The notes beneath the pieces are model-generated. The model saw only the letters and a program-made list of their open reading frames with translations, was not told where the DNA came from and did not search any database. Made by a program: the position numbers and the translations under genes. Below are positions 25,217 to 34,945 of a stretch of DNA of 64,000 nucleotides, one piece after another; position 1 is the stretch's first letter, and the number at the start of each line of letters is the position of its first letter. Origin of the DNA: Plumapathes pennacea (Eukaryota > Cnidaria > Anthozoa > Antipatharia > Myriopathidae); contig OZ038465.1 of the NCBI GenBank assembly GCA_964036295.1, positions 19,314,831 through 19,378,830 on the forward strand. Direction: 5' to 3'.

Positions 25217-26475
25217 GAAGAGGAGCTCTGGGCTAATGTCCGCAACGAGGTAAGACTAGAATCAGCTGGTGAAAGTGCGTCCAGACGCAAAAGCTTTCAT
25301 CCCTCCTCTGGCGTCACTGAACCTCTCGTTAAGGCATACAACCAAGCTGAATCGTTGCAAACAAAGCAACAAATTCTCTCGGTCTTCGCCAACGATTTCA
25401 ATCTGGTAGAACTAATAAATTTATTTCCAAAACTATCCAAATCGCGGATAGATCAAGCACGACAGCACGTTACTGAGGCAGGTAAAGGACAGGCCGTCCA
25501 ACCAGACCCTATATTCCGTACGAGAATTTCAAGAGCACAAGTGGAACATTTCATCGACTACATTTCTCGGCCAGAAATGGTGCAAGATGTCGCATTTGGC
25601 ACAAAAGCCTAAAGCATGACTCGGGCGATAGCATCATTATTCCAGCTGTGGTGAGAACGATGATTCCGTCTAGAATAATCGAGCAGTACCAGAGCTACTA
25701 TGAGCAGCAGAATTTCGAGCCAGCAGCACAGCGATCTTTGAATGATCGAGGTTTGTGCTGCTTCAGTTCAGAAGTCCTTGCAAGGCCTCGACAATACCAC
25801 AGCAGAAGGAACTGAGGCCATCGACCGCCTGACAGACATAGTAAGCACCCTCAGCAGCCATGGATCGGAGGAAGGGTGTGTGAAATCTTTCTAGCAGAGA
25901 CTTAAAGAGGCCAATAGATACCTCAAGACAGAGTTCAAGAGCCATGTTAGCAGAGAAGAAAGCTGCGCCGACCATTGCGTCACCTACGCGATGAGTGATC
26001 CCGGCAGCCAACAGTTCCGAAGTAGATGCCAGCATGCACATTATATCCAGTGCAATACCTGCTTGTCACTAGAGAAAATCTTGGTCGAAACTGTTAATAA
26101 GATCAATCACATCTCTATGTCGGAGGATGAAAGGTCAAGGATGAAGCACGAATGCATGCAAAACATCGAGTTGATCAAGGCATGGAAAACACAACTATTG
26201 CGCACAGTGAACCAAGAGGAGGCAAAGTAAGACGCATTGGCGACCGCTGACCTGGACACCTGTCTAATAATGATGGACTGGACGATGAAGTACCTGCCCC
26301 AGAACTACCGAGAGCGCATGAGTGATTTTTTTGGGAAGAGAGGAAGAAGCTGGCACGTTAGCGCGGTCATCACTAAGAGCCAAGGAAAGCTTAACGTGGA
26401 ATGCTTTGTACATTTTGTTTGACACATGTACACAGAACAGCTTCGCAGTGGCTTCTGTGGTGTGTAGATTCCGGG
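25217..26475 (+). pseudogene. N-terminal half of a multi-copy invertebrate transposase-like protein, copy 1, broken
   Basis: Open stretches can be followed across several frames. First comes ELWANVRNEVRLES through a segment with PDPIFRTRISRAQVEHFIDY and DVAFGTK (to 25,612); then in another frame DSGDSIIIPAVVRTMIPSR; then SLQGLDNTTAEGTEA; then a Cys/His cluster with CADHC, SDPGSQQFRSRC, H-x-H and C-x2-C (25,991-26,230); then a segment around DWTMKYLPQNYRERMSDFF and GKRGRSWHV. I recognise this order from a repeated uncharacterised protein family of corals, anemones and molluscs; the D in MDW and the later, here missing, core suggest a DDE-type transposase origin, which is inference. Defects include frameshifts near 25,612, 25,740 and 26,405, in-frame stops near 25,892 and at 26,228, and loss of the core beyond about 26,475. 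Copy 2 shares the frameshifts but not the two stops. Confidence 0.65.
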
Positions 26476-27470
26476 GATCAGCTTGCTCAACAATTTTGCC
26501 TTCGAGCAGAATGGCGTCCGTGCTTGGCGTGGATACGACATTGGCCCTGGGAAACTGCTGCAGTACAGCGAATTACAGGTTCAGCCACAAGGAGATACCG
26601 GCCTGCAAGTTCTTCATGACTTTGGTCTTCGAACCCGTGACCTGGGATCAATCAGCGATGCACGTCGGGCTACCAGAGTGGAAATTTTCTCCTGCGTCGA
26701 AAACACTTGTGTGCTGACCTTCAAAACGATGGCGGAGGCGGAAGCACACATGGACACGGGAAAGCATGTGCAGCCATCAGAATGCGAGTCAGTTTATGAC
26801 ACTGCCAGTAGAAGATGGGCAGAGGGAGTGAGCGAGATGAACGTGATCAGCGGTCCAGCACTACGGATTGTAGTGGATGAAAGCCCTTTAACGTCGGCCC
26901 AGTGCAGCATACCTAAAGGATGGGCCCTCAAAACAACTAAAAGAGCCCCGAGGATGGTGGAAAAGGTCAAGGCTCATCTTACCGAGAAGTTCCACACCGG
27001 AGCTGCAAGAGGACAAAAATCAGATCCAGTCCAAGTAGCGAAGGAGATGAAGTTTGCCAGAGACGCCAGAGGCACCCTGCTCTTTCAGCCGGAGGAGTGG
27101 CGGACTGCCCAGCAAATCAGCAGCTTCTTCTTCCGTTTGTCTGCACTTCAGCGACACAGAACGCCCGAAAGTGCCGATGAAGACGAAGCCGATGAAGAGG
27201 ACCTGGTGGCAATGGAAACGGAGCAGCACCTCCAAGAGCTACATCGAGCAGTATTTGACAATATTGAAAGCCCCAACCACCCGATCAAAGTAAACAGCAT
27301 CAACATATGTTGACCTGCTGGGATCTGGTAAGCTGAGCACATTGAAGCTTGTCCAGTTGCGAGATATCTGCTCGGAGTTAAATCTCCAGACGCCTGGTCC
27401 ACGTTCTAGAAAGCGTACTTTCATCGATCCATTGGAGGCCTTTGCGAACACTTGTTCTTGTCGTGAATAA
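26476..27470 (+). pseudogene. C-terminal half of the same protein, C2H2 finger and SAP-like tail, copy 1
   Basis: The longest frame (26,483-27,313) reads LNNFAFEQNGVRAWRGYDIG, then a C2H2-type finger (C-x4-C, then H-x4-H in the FSCVENTC to HMDTGKHV stretch at about residues 67-92), then the motif GWALKTTKRAPRMVEKVKAH, a block QKSDPVQVAKEMKFARD and EEWRTAQQISSFFFRL, and an acidic stretch. After a frameshift near 27,310 (copy 1 has extra bases relative to copy 2) a further open segment KLVQLRDICSELNLQTPG leads to FIDPLEAF and a stop at 27,468-27,470; it looks SAP-like. AATAAA overlaps the stop codon and may be the poly(A) signal. The finger suggests DNA binding. The join to the N-terminal half lacks the family's middle core, so this is a relic and not a separate gene. 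Confidence 0.65.
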
Positions 27471-27885
27471 AAAGTATCGTATAGACAAGTGAATTTTAAT
27501 TTTTAGTTTAAGCTTACACACGTAGGTAAAAATTTATTGTTTTTATATAGTTATCCGTCGTTTGTCAAGTGCAATTGCTTTGTTTCCACAACGGCGGCTG
27601 ATTTCATGCATAAGGATACAAAAAGCTTTAATCATAGTACAATTGTTCCCACTGATATCGTTGACTGCCGTTCGTGAGGGCTATGAACGCGGAATGTATT
27701 ATGCAATTTGATTTTGAAATGTCGGGCGTCGAAGCTTTGTCACCACATGCAACGATACTTTATTTATCAAAAGCATGTTTCACACACACGAGAAGCCCAG
27801 TTAAACAAGCGTAAATATGGTGGTCGTAAGCGTGACACGAAACGTGGGCGTGAGCGTGGCACCATACGCGGATCAATTTCCAAGA
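27471..27885. other. AT-rich spacer after the pseudogene
   Basis: No convincing gene. A 61-codon arginine-rich frame at 27,708-27,893 is disrupted in copy 2 (TGA in place of TCA at the matching place near 45,107) and resembles nothing I know. The stretch is collinear with 44,705-45,119 in the second copy, with few substitutions. Confidence 0.6.
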
Positions 27886-28177
27886 TATTTTGAGTATTTA
27901 CATCAAATAAAAAGACCCACAAAGCCCTTGATTTGCCAAAATGAAATGTGATTACTGCATTTACTCAATGAAGTGTCTTCTGGAGTGGCTTTTGTGGCAC
28001 TTGCATTGTAAGAGAAATTTGGCGGGAAAACTATTTTGAGTATTTAGACCGAAGAATGACATTAACAGCCGTTCATTTGCCAAATATAGTTGCGAATACT
28101 GTATTTGTGCAATAAAATGTCTTTTGGAGTAGTTTTACGGGGAACCGACTGATTTTGTGTTCTGTGTACAGTATAAT
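27886..28177. repeat. Two diverged direct repeats (about 140 bp) flanking the LTR element
   Basis: AAGATATTTTGAGTATTTACA followed by a segment ending CTTCTGGAGTGGCTTTT (27,888-28,000) recurs as ACTATTTTGAGTATTTAGACC through CTTTTGGAGTAGTTTTACGG (28,030-28,142). Copy 1 lacks about 23 bp kept in copy 2 near 45,229 (TGGAGAACGGAGCGG). The third repeat start, TTTGGCGGGAAAACT, lies on the far side of the retrotransposon at 34,961, which shows that the element landed inside this repeat family. Confidence 0.65.
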
Positions 28178-28400
28178 TGTCGGAAACTGACTTGTAGTTG
28201 ATTTTAATCACGGAAAGATTAGTCAGTGAAACGATACAGTCTTAAGTGGGATTAATTTGGGTAAGTGATAGGAGTGAATTGAGCCTTTGTGTGAGGGAGC
28301 GGGATGAACTTCCTTTGGGAGTGATTGTGCGAAAACGAATAAAGCGTGATTTGGAACTTGTGATTCTGTGTTGCAACAAACGGGGAGGCAATTTGCGACA
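28178..28400 (+). repeat. 5' LTR of BEL/Pao copy 1
   Basis: The LTR starts TGTCGGAAACTGACTTGTAG and ends GGCAATTTGCGACA. It is 223 bp, against 311 bp for the 3' LTR; the missing 85-90 bp correspond to the 3' LTR stretch at about 34,670-34,755. Since LTRs are identical at insertion, this is a later deletion. Copy 2 shows the same deletion in its 5' LTR, so it predates the segment duplication. Confidence 0.85.
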
Positions 28401-28403
28401 TAT

Positions 28404-28421
28404 TGGCACCTCCGACAGGGA
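28404..28421 (+). promoter_or_regulatory. Candidate tRNA primer binding site
   Basis: TGGCACCTCCGACAGGGA begins three bases after the 5' LTR, the usual place for a primer binding site, and starts with TGG, complementary to a tRNA CCA end. I cannot assign the tRNA without a tRNA set from the host. Confidence 0.55.
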
Positions 28422-28497
28422 ACCAAACGCAGCTCAAACGCAGAGCAAAAGAAGCCTGCAAGTGAAAGTCAATCGTTCCGCTTAGCGAAGCAACAAC

Positions 28498-29367
28498 ATG
28501 GAGAAGAAGATGTCTGTACTGGCGGGGAAGCTCAAAACCTCGAACTTCACCCTGAACAAAACCGGGGAGATAATCAGCAAACATAACCGTGAAGCCTCAG
28601 AGAGACAACAGACGTCTATCCTGACCAAGATTAGAGCCTTGAACAGTACCAAAGATGAGATTGAAGAACTGAAGTTTATCAACGGGGAGACGGACGAGCA
28701 AGTCCAAGAGTGGGGAAATGACATAGAGGCCGTGATTGCCAACGCTGACGAGAAGGTTCGCATCATTCGCCAGCATGTCAAACAAATAGAGGACGCCGAG
28801 CAAGCAGCAGAAAAAACCCAAGCCAGGAAGGAACAGCTCGCCTTCCAAAAGAACCAGCACGAATTGCAACTGGCTCGCGAAGAAGAAGATCGACAGCGTC
28901 AACTCCAATTCGAGCGCGAGCTACTAGAGCAGAAACTCCAGTACCAAAAGGATTTGGAGGCAGCGTTACCTGACGGAGTCCCTGACAACACCGCAAATCA
29001 AGGAGCGGCCGCGAAATTACCGAAGCTCTCAATAACACGATTCAACGGGATGTACGAAGCATGGCTACCCTTTTGGGGGAAATTCACGACGGAAATCGAC
29101 GGGTCGGGCTTGGCCGCAGTTACCAAATTTGCCTATTTGAAGGAACTGCTCGAGCCGAACATTCGACTAGAAATCGAAGGCCTACCATTCACTAAAGAGG
29201 GTTACGAAAGTGCCAAAGCGATCCTGGAGGCGGAATACGGCCAGACTGAGGAAACAGTCAACGCTTACAGACAAAACATAGCCAATCTTCCAGTCATCAC
29301 AGGATCCAACCAAAGAAAAAGTACAAGAGTTTTACAAAAAACTATCGTACAACGTTCAGAGTCTTGA
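28498..29367 (+). pseudogene. BEL/Pao gag-like protein, copy 1
   Basis: A 289-residue open frame. Residues about 1-80 are helical. Residues about 90-160 are a Lys/Glu/Gln-rich coiled coil (for example REEEDRQRQLQFERELLEQ). Then comes a conserved segment with LPKLSITRFNGMYEAWLPFW and FAYLKELLEP that is typical of the DUF1759-like gag part of BEL/Pao polyproteins. A frameshift near 29,285-29,300 moves the rest of the protein (FYKKLSYNVQSLETLGKLNQ) into the frame of the next entry. Gag would package the element RNA in particles. Copy 2 has a longer version of this frame with one more codon (FTKAEGYE). Confidence 0.8.
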
Positions 29368-30002
29368 GACGCTGGGGAAACTTAATCAAGTCACTGGTAA
29401 CGTGAGATCGGTCCTCGACAAACTGAAAGGAATCAAGTCCGAACTTGTCCGCGGACAGGATGGGTGGCAGAGCTCGGATTTTCATAAACTGTTAAGCGCT
29501 CTAAAACGTTGGAAGGACATAAACCCTATCGAGATGTATGAGAACCCGGAAAAACCCACTCCTCAAAAACGCCACGTAGGGCGAACCCGGTTGTTCAATG
29601 CGGTCGACAATGAAAGCCTGAAACGTGGGTGTACCTACTGTGACGGGGGACATGCTTCGACTGATTGCACACGCGTGACCACAGTAGATGAGAGGAAAAG
29701 AATGTTGGCCCAAAACAAGCTTTGCTTTAATTGCACGGGGACAAAACACCGCGCAGCTGACTGCAAGAGCAAGAAGAGATGCCTGAAGTGCGGATCACGA
29801 CATCACACTTCAATTTGCACCTCCACAGCACACCTAATGACAGCCAGAGAAGTGGGAAAGGGCGCTGTCGTGTATCCAGTGGTCGTGGTGGAAGTGGAAG
29901 GCGTGAAATGCCGGGCCCTACTCGACACGGGGGCCGGTAGTTCCTATGCCTCCGCCGCACTTCTGGACAAACTTTCCAAGTGGTCCAGCTCCCGAGAGAT
30001 AC
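29296..30002 (+). pseudogene. Gag C-terminus, zinc knuckles and aspartic protease, copy 1
   Basis: After the frameshift the frame continues through VRSVLDKLKGIKSELVRGQ and ALKRWKDINP. Three CCHC-type knuckles follow: CTYCDGGHASTDC, CFNCTGTKHRAADC and CLKCGSRHHTSIC. The protease shows the catalytic signature LLDTGAGSSYAS. The frame runs into the inserted fold-back element at about 30,003 (the open frame ends at 30,067 inside it), so the protease is cut short and its continuation is found beyond 31,500. Confidence 0.85.
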
Positions 30003-30309
30003 GGGATCATTACGGGTATTGGGCCACAGGCAAACTAGAGGTCACATTTTTAACAGGAGTGATTTGATCATGTTAAGAATACGACCGGAGGCCGTATTCT
30101 TAAAGTGATTGAATCGATCATTTCCAGTATACGACCTCAACCATAATTTTCAGTGGGGTGAAATAGGATTTTGATCATTTTAGGAACACGACCGGTCGTT
30201 TTTTTAAAATGATCAAGTTTTTCAATTTAGGTTTACGACCGGTCGTATTCTTAACATGAAAAACGTGCTCATTTTAGGAACACGACCGGTCGTTTTCTTA
30301 AAATAATTA

Positions 30310-30535
30310 CAATCATGGCCAAAAGGGTTGGGACGATTCCAATTCCCCCCTCCCCTCCCCAAATAAATATTGCACCAACTCAAACCAACATTGATTCAGG
30401 GGGAGGGGGGCATCATAGCTACCTCTAGTGTTAATGATTTTTGTTTCAGTACAAAATACATAGCCTTGGGGTAAAGCAGTAGGTCGTAAATTCATATTCA
30501 GTCAGCATCGTCCCAACTAATTTTGGCCATTATTG
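30310..30535. mobile_element. 226-bp MITE nested in the fold-back element
   Basis: The ends are inverted: CAATCATGGCCAAAAGGGTT at the left and the reverse complement of CAATAATGGCCAAAATTAGT at the right, both continuing to TTGGGACGAT. Inside, a C-rich run (CCCCCCTCCCCTCCCC) near 30,344 is matched by a G-rich run near 30,400. TA stands at both sides (30,308-30,309 and 30,536-30,537), compatible with a TA target duplication. Only its left end remains in copy 2 (47,550-47,590). Confidence 0.7.
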
Positions 30536-30976
30536 TAGGTTTTTCATAGGTTTACACCGGTCGCATTCTTGCAAAAATGTATATGTTTTTAACTATTATT
30601 CTTTATGCAAGAAAGCATAAGCACAAGCGCAAGCACGAGAGTCCTTATTTCACAGTGAAAACAGGCTCGACGCAAGCGCAAGCACAAGGATCAAAATATG
30701 TTTATGTTTAAGATAAATTCTATGGCCGATCTTCCACAGTACAAACCGCTTTGTTTATTTTTTAGAAAGTATTTATCATCGTAGTGTTGTAGGAAAGGTG
30801 GGTAATCCGTATCTCCCACCCAGTGGTTATTATTTGCATGTAGTCTTCGTTCCTACCTTCCTTATACCCCATCCTCACCAACACGCTAGTTTGTTTGGCT
30901 CTTTAATTCTGTTAGTTTTTGTTTTTGTTTGGTTTCTTGTTATAACATGCATTATATTTTCTCCGTTAAAGGCTGC

Positions 30977-31138
30977 TTTACACGAACGACTCAAGCAAAA
31001 GTATAAGCGCAAGCATAAGCTTAGCGCATAGAGAGTGACAGTTGCGACATATTAAGCATAAGGATCAAACACGTCCGTTCTTTATGTTTATGCTTATGTC
31101 GCCACTGTCGATACTTATGCTTGCGTCGTCCGTGTAAA
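30977..31138. mobile_element. Small 162-bp palindromic element nested in the fold-back element
   Basis: TTTACACGAACGACTCAAGC at the left is matched by the reverse complement of the right end (TTTACACGGACGACGCAAGC). The interior is rich in AAGCATAAG and AAGCGCAAGC repeats. Similar AAGCACAAGCGCAAGCAC stretches at 30,610-30,695 suggest a second related fragment upstream. Confidence 0.6.
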
Positions 31139-31500
31139 CCATCCGTTCATGGGTGTAAAGTGTTTCGGTCGTAAACTTTAAAATTAAAAAAGTTTATCAT
31201 TTTAAGAACACGACCGGTCGTGTTCCTAAAATGAGCACGTTTTTCATGTTAAAAATATGACCGGTCGTAAACCTAAATTGAAAAACTTGATCATTTTAAG
31301 AAAACGACCGGTCGTGTTCCTAAAATGATCAAAATCCTATTTCACCCCCCTGAAAATTATGGTTGAGGTCGTATACTGGAAATGATCGATTCAATCATTT
31401 TAAGAATACGACCTCCGGTCGTATTCTTAACATAATCAAATCACTCATGTTAAAAATGCGACCTCTAGTTTGCCTGTGGCCCGATACCCGTATTGATCCC

Positions 31501-32773
31501 TGGAAGAAGACTTTCCCCTCAACGTGGACGTGACCAGAGTGGACAAAGGAGAACTGCTGATGATGACAAATTCAAGGTACCAACAACTGCTGAAATTGTA
31601 CCCACACCTCAAAGGAGTCCAGATGTTTGACAAGGAGGACAAGGCATAACTCCCAGTTCATCTGATACTCGGCGCAAGTGAATTCGCCAGGATCAAGACC
31701 GGAAGTGGGCCGCGCATAGGGCGACCGGGAGAGCCTGTGGCAGAGCGAACAAAGTTTGGCTGGACTCTTCTGTCACCTGGCAAGGGGGTGGATGCCAACA
31801 ACCTGCTGTTTGCCCAAACCTCTCATGCCGATTACGAGGAGCTGTGCAGGCTTGACGTTTTTGGGCCTAGCAGACACACCGGAGGGAGACCAGATGGAAG
31901 TCTATCGAGAATTCAAGGAACAACTAAAGCGCAGTCCGGAGGGATGGTACGAAACGGGACTCCCCAGGAAAAGGAAACCACCCCACGCTAGCAAACAACA
32001 AGGAAGGAAGCCTGCGGAGACTAAATGGTTTAGTGCGCAAGCTGAAAAAACAAGACCTGGTAGAGCGTTACGACCAGGTTATCAGAGACCAGCTCGAGGA
32101 GGGGATAGTGGAACGCGTCACTGGGCCACCGGAAGGACCGGAGTTCTACATCCCACATATGGCAGTGGTACGGGAGGCCGCAGAGAGCACGAAACTGCGC
32201 GTGGTGTATGACGCATCTGCGAGGGCTCACATGGATGCGCCTTCTCTTAACGACTGTTTGCACCCGGGACCGCCGCTGCAAAATCAACTCTGGAACGTGC
32301 TCATAAGAAGTCGCTTCCACCCAGTGCTGATCGCCGGCGACTTGTAGAAAGGCTTTCTGCAGGTCAGAATCAAAGCCTGTGAAAGAGATGCGTTAAGGTT
32401 TTACTGGAGACCCAACCAACACTCTCAGTTAGAGACTTTGCGATTCACTCAGGCGCTGTTTGGCTTGGCCCCTTCTCCCTTCCTACTGGGAGGGGTCATC
32501 CAGCAACACCTGGAGAGTTGGAGAGCAACGTACTCGGAAGCTGTCCGAGAAATAGAACGCAGTTTGTACGTGGATAATCTCATCACGGGATCAACAACTG
32601 TGCCCAAAGTGAAGGAATTGCGGGAAAATGCCATCGAAGTGTTTGCGGATGCGACCTTCAAGCTCCACAAATGGCATTCGAACTTCGAGGAACTGCAGCC
32701 TCCGAGTGATTACCCAAGTGAAGAAGTCGTACGCCAAACAGCAACTGGGAGCGCCCGCGCAGGGAAAGGGTAA
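31501..32773 (+). pseudogene. BEL/Pao protease end and reverse transcriptase, copy 1
   Basis: Downstream of the nested element the coding sequence resumes (EEDFPLNVDVTRVDKGELLM), then the inter-domain ERTKFGWTLLSPGKG, then the RT: EGIVERVTGPPEGPEFYIPH, RVVYDASARA, LIAGDL-stop-KGF, ALFGLAP, and the catalytic-loop equivalent YVDNL near 32,570. Defects are an in-frame stop near 31,647, an extra T near 31,860 that shifts frame, a further shift near 32,000, a TAG at 32,345-32,347 where copy 2 has CAG, and an extra base near 32,728 after which the correct frame is the next entry. Confidence 0.8.
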
Positions 32774-33245
32774 ACTACTTGGGCTCCCCTGGGACAAAAG
32801 CGTGGATGAGCTGAGCGTTACATTTCCAGTGGAAAACGCTACAAGAACCAAGCGGGGAATCCTCGGAAAAGTCGACAAAATCTACGACCCCCTCGGTCTT
32901 GCGTCGCCTGTCACTTTGAGCGGCAAACTGCTATTCCGAGACATCTGCAACGCTAAGTTAGCCTGGGACACGCAGTTGCCGGGCCAGCTGTTGAGCAAAT
33001 GGTCGAAGTGGGAGAGGGAGCTACCCGACAAGGTCACGGCGCCAAGATCCTTAGCTGCTCACCGAGAGCCCATTGAGGGCATAAGGCTGCACGCCTTTGG
33101 GGATGCAAGTGGAGCGGGAGTTGCCGCCGCTGTCTATGCCGTCGTACAAAAACCGTCCGGACAGACCCAGGGACGGGTGGCAGCCAAGGCACGGTTGGCC
33201 AAGCAAAAGCCAACGTACGAGACGCGCTGGAAGGGCTTCCAGTAA
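32728..33245 (+). pseudogene. BEL/Pao A17/RNase H-type region, copy 1
   Basis: The frame reads SYAKQQLGAPAQGKGKLLGL, then PWDKSVDELSVTFPVENATR, GILGKVDKIYDPLGLASPVT, and HAFGDASGAGVAAAVYAVV, the last resembling the RNase H fold start with its acidic GDAS. It ends at 33,245 with KARLAKQKPTYETRWKGFQ. In BEL/Pao relatives this part continues with an IPRLELxAA segment and a long connection domain; both are missing, so a deletion joins RNase H to the WLDSSVALHWIRG remnant at 33,260-33,298. Confidence 0.8.
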
Positions 33246-33246
33246 T

Positions 33247-33912
33247 ATCCCTACATTGCTGGCTAGACAGCAGCGTGGCACTACACTGGATTCGAGGTGG
33301 CGGTAACTACAGTTCGTCGCCAACCGAGTTGGCCTAACGATGGCAAGAGTGAGGGAGCGCCACTGGGTGCCGCGACTACAAAAGCTGACTAAACGGATCA
33401 TCAAGGCTTGTCACGGATGTCGTCGGTTCCAGGCCAGGGCGTTCGCGAGTCCACCACAGGGAAACCTGCCAAGAGACCGTACTGAGGGTCAAACCGCGTT
33501 TCAAGTCGTGGGGGTCGATTACACCGGGCCTCTAATATACCGCGCAAAGACGAAGACTGAGAGGAAGGCGTATGTCGTTTTGTACGCTTGCAGTTTGACC
33601 CGTGGCCTGTTCTTGGAGCTGCTACCTAACATGGAAACCACAGAATTCCTGGCAAGTTTGAAACGCCTCATCGCACGTCGAGGTCGACCGAAGAAGATTT
33701 ACTCGGACAACGGGAGGACGTTCGTGGGAGCAGCCAAATGGATCAAACAAGTTAAGCAAGACGAGAAATTTCACGACTTCCTGGCCCACCAAGGGATTCA
33801 ATGGACATTAAACTTGAGTCGTGCACCCTGGTGGAGGGACCAGTTTGAAAGATTGGTCGGGCTGGTCAAAGCAGCGCTCTACAAGACTATCGGGAACGGT
33901 TTGCTGTCCTAG
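33247..33912 (+). pseudogene. BEL/Pao integrase, copy 1
   Basis: It starts with the remnant WLDSSVALHWIRGGGNY and then a frame from 33,340: ARVRERHWVPRLQKLTKRII, a zinc-finger piece CHGCRRFQARAF, and the catalytic core with VVGVDYTGPL (first Asp), YSDNGRTFVGA (second Asp) and the region WWRDQFERLVGLVKAALYK, where the third acidic residue lies. A TAG at 33,910-33,912 replaces the TGG codon of copy 2. Integrase would insert the cDNA into chromosomes; here it cannot be made as one protein. Confidence 0.85.
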
Positions 33913-34498
33913 GCTGAACTACAGGAAGTGTTGCTGGACGTGGAGGTCACCCTGAACAACAGGCCATTGAGCTACGTCGACGACGACATTCAGCAACCAG
34001 CTCTCACGCCCAACTCACTGCTGTACGTTCAATCAAATCTGCTTCCGGAGCTCAAGCCACATCCAAGACTACGACCTCCGCAAGCGAGCCAAGTATCTGA
34101 AGAAGTGCAAAGATGCCATGTGGACTCGTTGGACCACCGAGTATTTGCGCGGACTCAGAGAGAGACACCGCCTGAAGCACAAGGGCAACTTCGAGCACCC
34201 GAACAGGGGAGAGGTGGTGATCATCAAGTCAGAGGAGCGGAACCGCGGCAAGTGGCAGCTAGGGATCGTGGAGGATCTAATCAAGGGCCGCGATGGAGTG
34301 GTTAGAGGTGTGAAACTGCGGACGGGAAGAAATCTCCTGGAACGGGCCGTGCAGCACATCTACCCTTTGGAGCTGCCCTGTGATAGGACAGAAGCCGAAC
34401 CACCGGTCGCTCTTAACATCAACGCGCCAGATTTCGCCCCAAAGCGCGCCGCTGCACAAGTGGCCAGACACCGCATTGCGGCGATCGCAGAGCAATGA
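33913..34498 (+). pseudogene. Integrase C-terminal domain of BEL/Pao, copy 1
   Basis: The sequence continues with LLDVEVTLNNRPLSYVDDD and QPALTPNSLLY, then after a frameshift near 34,050 a basic segment RAKYLKKCKDAMWTRWTTEY and LRGLRERHRLKHKGNFEHPN, then GEVVIIKSEERNRGKWQLG and LERAVQHIYPLEL. This is the usual C-terminal domain of BEL/Pao integrases. The stop is at 34,496-34,498. Confidence 0.8.
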
Positions 34499-34620
34499 AC
34501 ACTTCATCTATGAACTATTCAGACTGTTATTGTTGTTACTTTTTTTAGCTTTTGATATTAGGTTTTTTGATTGCCCACTGCTGTGCGCAGTAAGATCAAG
34601 TATTTGCTCTCTCAACAGAC

Positions 34621-34634
34621 AAATGGGGGGAGGG
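34621..34634 (+). promoter_or_regulatory. Polypurine tract before the 3' LTR
   Basis: AAATGGGGGGAGGG lies directly before the TGTCGG start of the 3' LTR, the position where plus-strand DNA synthesis is primed in LTR retrotransposons. The same tract precedes the 3' LTR of copy 2. Confidence 0.7.
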
Positions 34635-34945
34635 TGTCGGAAACTGACTTGTAATTGATTTTAATCACGCCAACATGTAATTGTAAAGTGAGAGTGTGAC
34701 ATGTGATCAGCGAGAAGTGTGGATTAGTAAGATAAGAGCACTTAGCCAACGAGCGGAAAGATTAGTGAGTGAAACGAGATACAGTTTTAAGTGGGATTAA
34801 TTTGGGTAAGTAATAGGAGTGAATTGAGCCTTTCTGTGAGGGAACGGGATGAACTTCCTTTGGGAGTGATTGTGCGAAAACGAATAAAACGTGATTTGGA
34901 ACTTGTGATTCTGTGTTGCAACAAACGGGGAGGCAATTTGCGACA
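34635..34945 (+). repeat. 3' LTR of BEL/Pao copy 1
   Basis: The LTR is 311 bp, TGTCGGAAACTGACTTGTAA to GGCAATTTGCGACA. It keeps the internal 85-90 bp lost from the 5' LTR. It is followed by TAAT, the same four bases that precede the 5' LTR. Confidence 0.88.

Larger units (their letters stand above)
30003..31500. mobile_element. 1.5-kb fold-back element with CGACCGGTCG palindromes, nested in BEL/Pao copy 1
   Basis: The two ends are inverted copies: GGGATCATTACGGGTATTGG at the left and the reverse complement of GGGATCAATACGGGTATCGG at the right, continuing inward for about 300 bp as matched arms (30,003-30,300 and 31,205-31,500). The arms carry repeated self-complementary motifs built on ACGACCGGTCGT, for example near 30,189, 30,235, 30,281, 31,211, 31,259 and 31,307. 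It interrupts the protease region of the retrotransposon. No target duplication is obvious. The middle contains at least two smaller elements. No transposase frame is seen. Confidence 0.75.
28178..34945 (+). mobile_element. BEL/Pao-type LTR retrotransposon, copy 1, defective
   Basis: The element runs from a TGTCG...CGACA LTR to its partner and is bounded by TAAT on both sides (28,174-28,177 and 34,946-34,949). Between the LTRs the order is gag with coiled coil, three CCHC knuckles, aspartic protease with LLDTGAG, reverse transcriptase, the A17/RNase H-type region, an integrase zinc finger and core, and the C-terminal basic domain usual for BEL/Pao. This order, with protease before RT and integrase last, fits BEL/Pao. 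It is dead: frameshifts and stops interrupt every large domain, a 1.5-kb fold-back element sits in the protease region (30,003-31,500), and the section between RNase H and the integrase finger is deleted near 33,246. Excluding the insertion, only about 4.7 kb of internal DNA remains. Confidence 0.9.

Noticed and set aside
27708..27893. Arginine-rich 61-codon frame
   Set aside because: Broken in the second copy of the segment and without family features.
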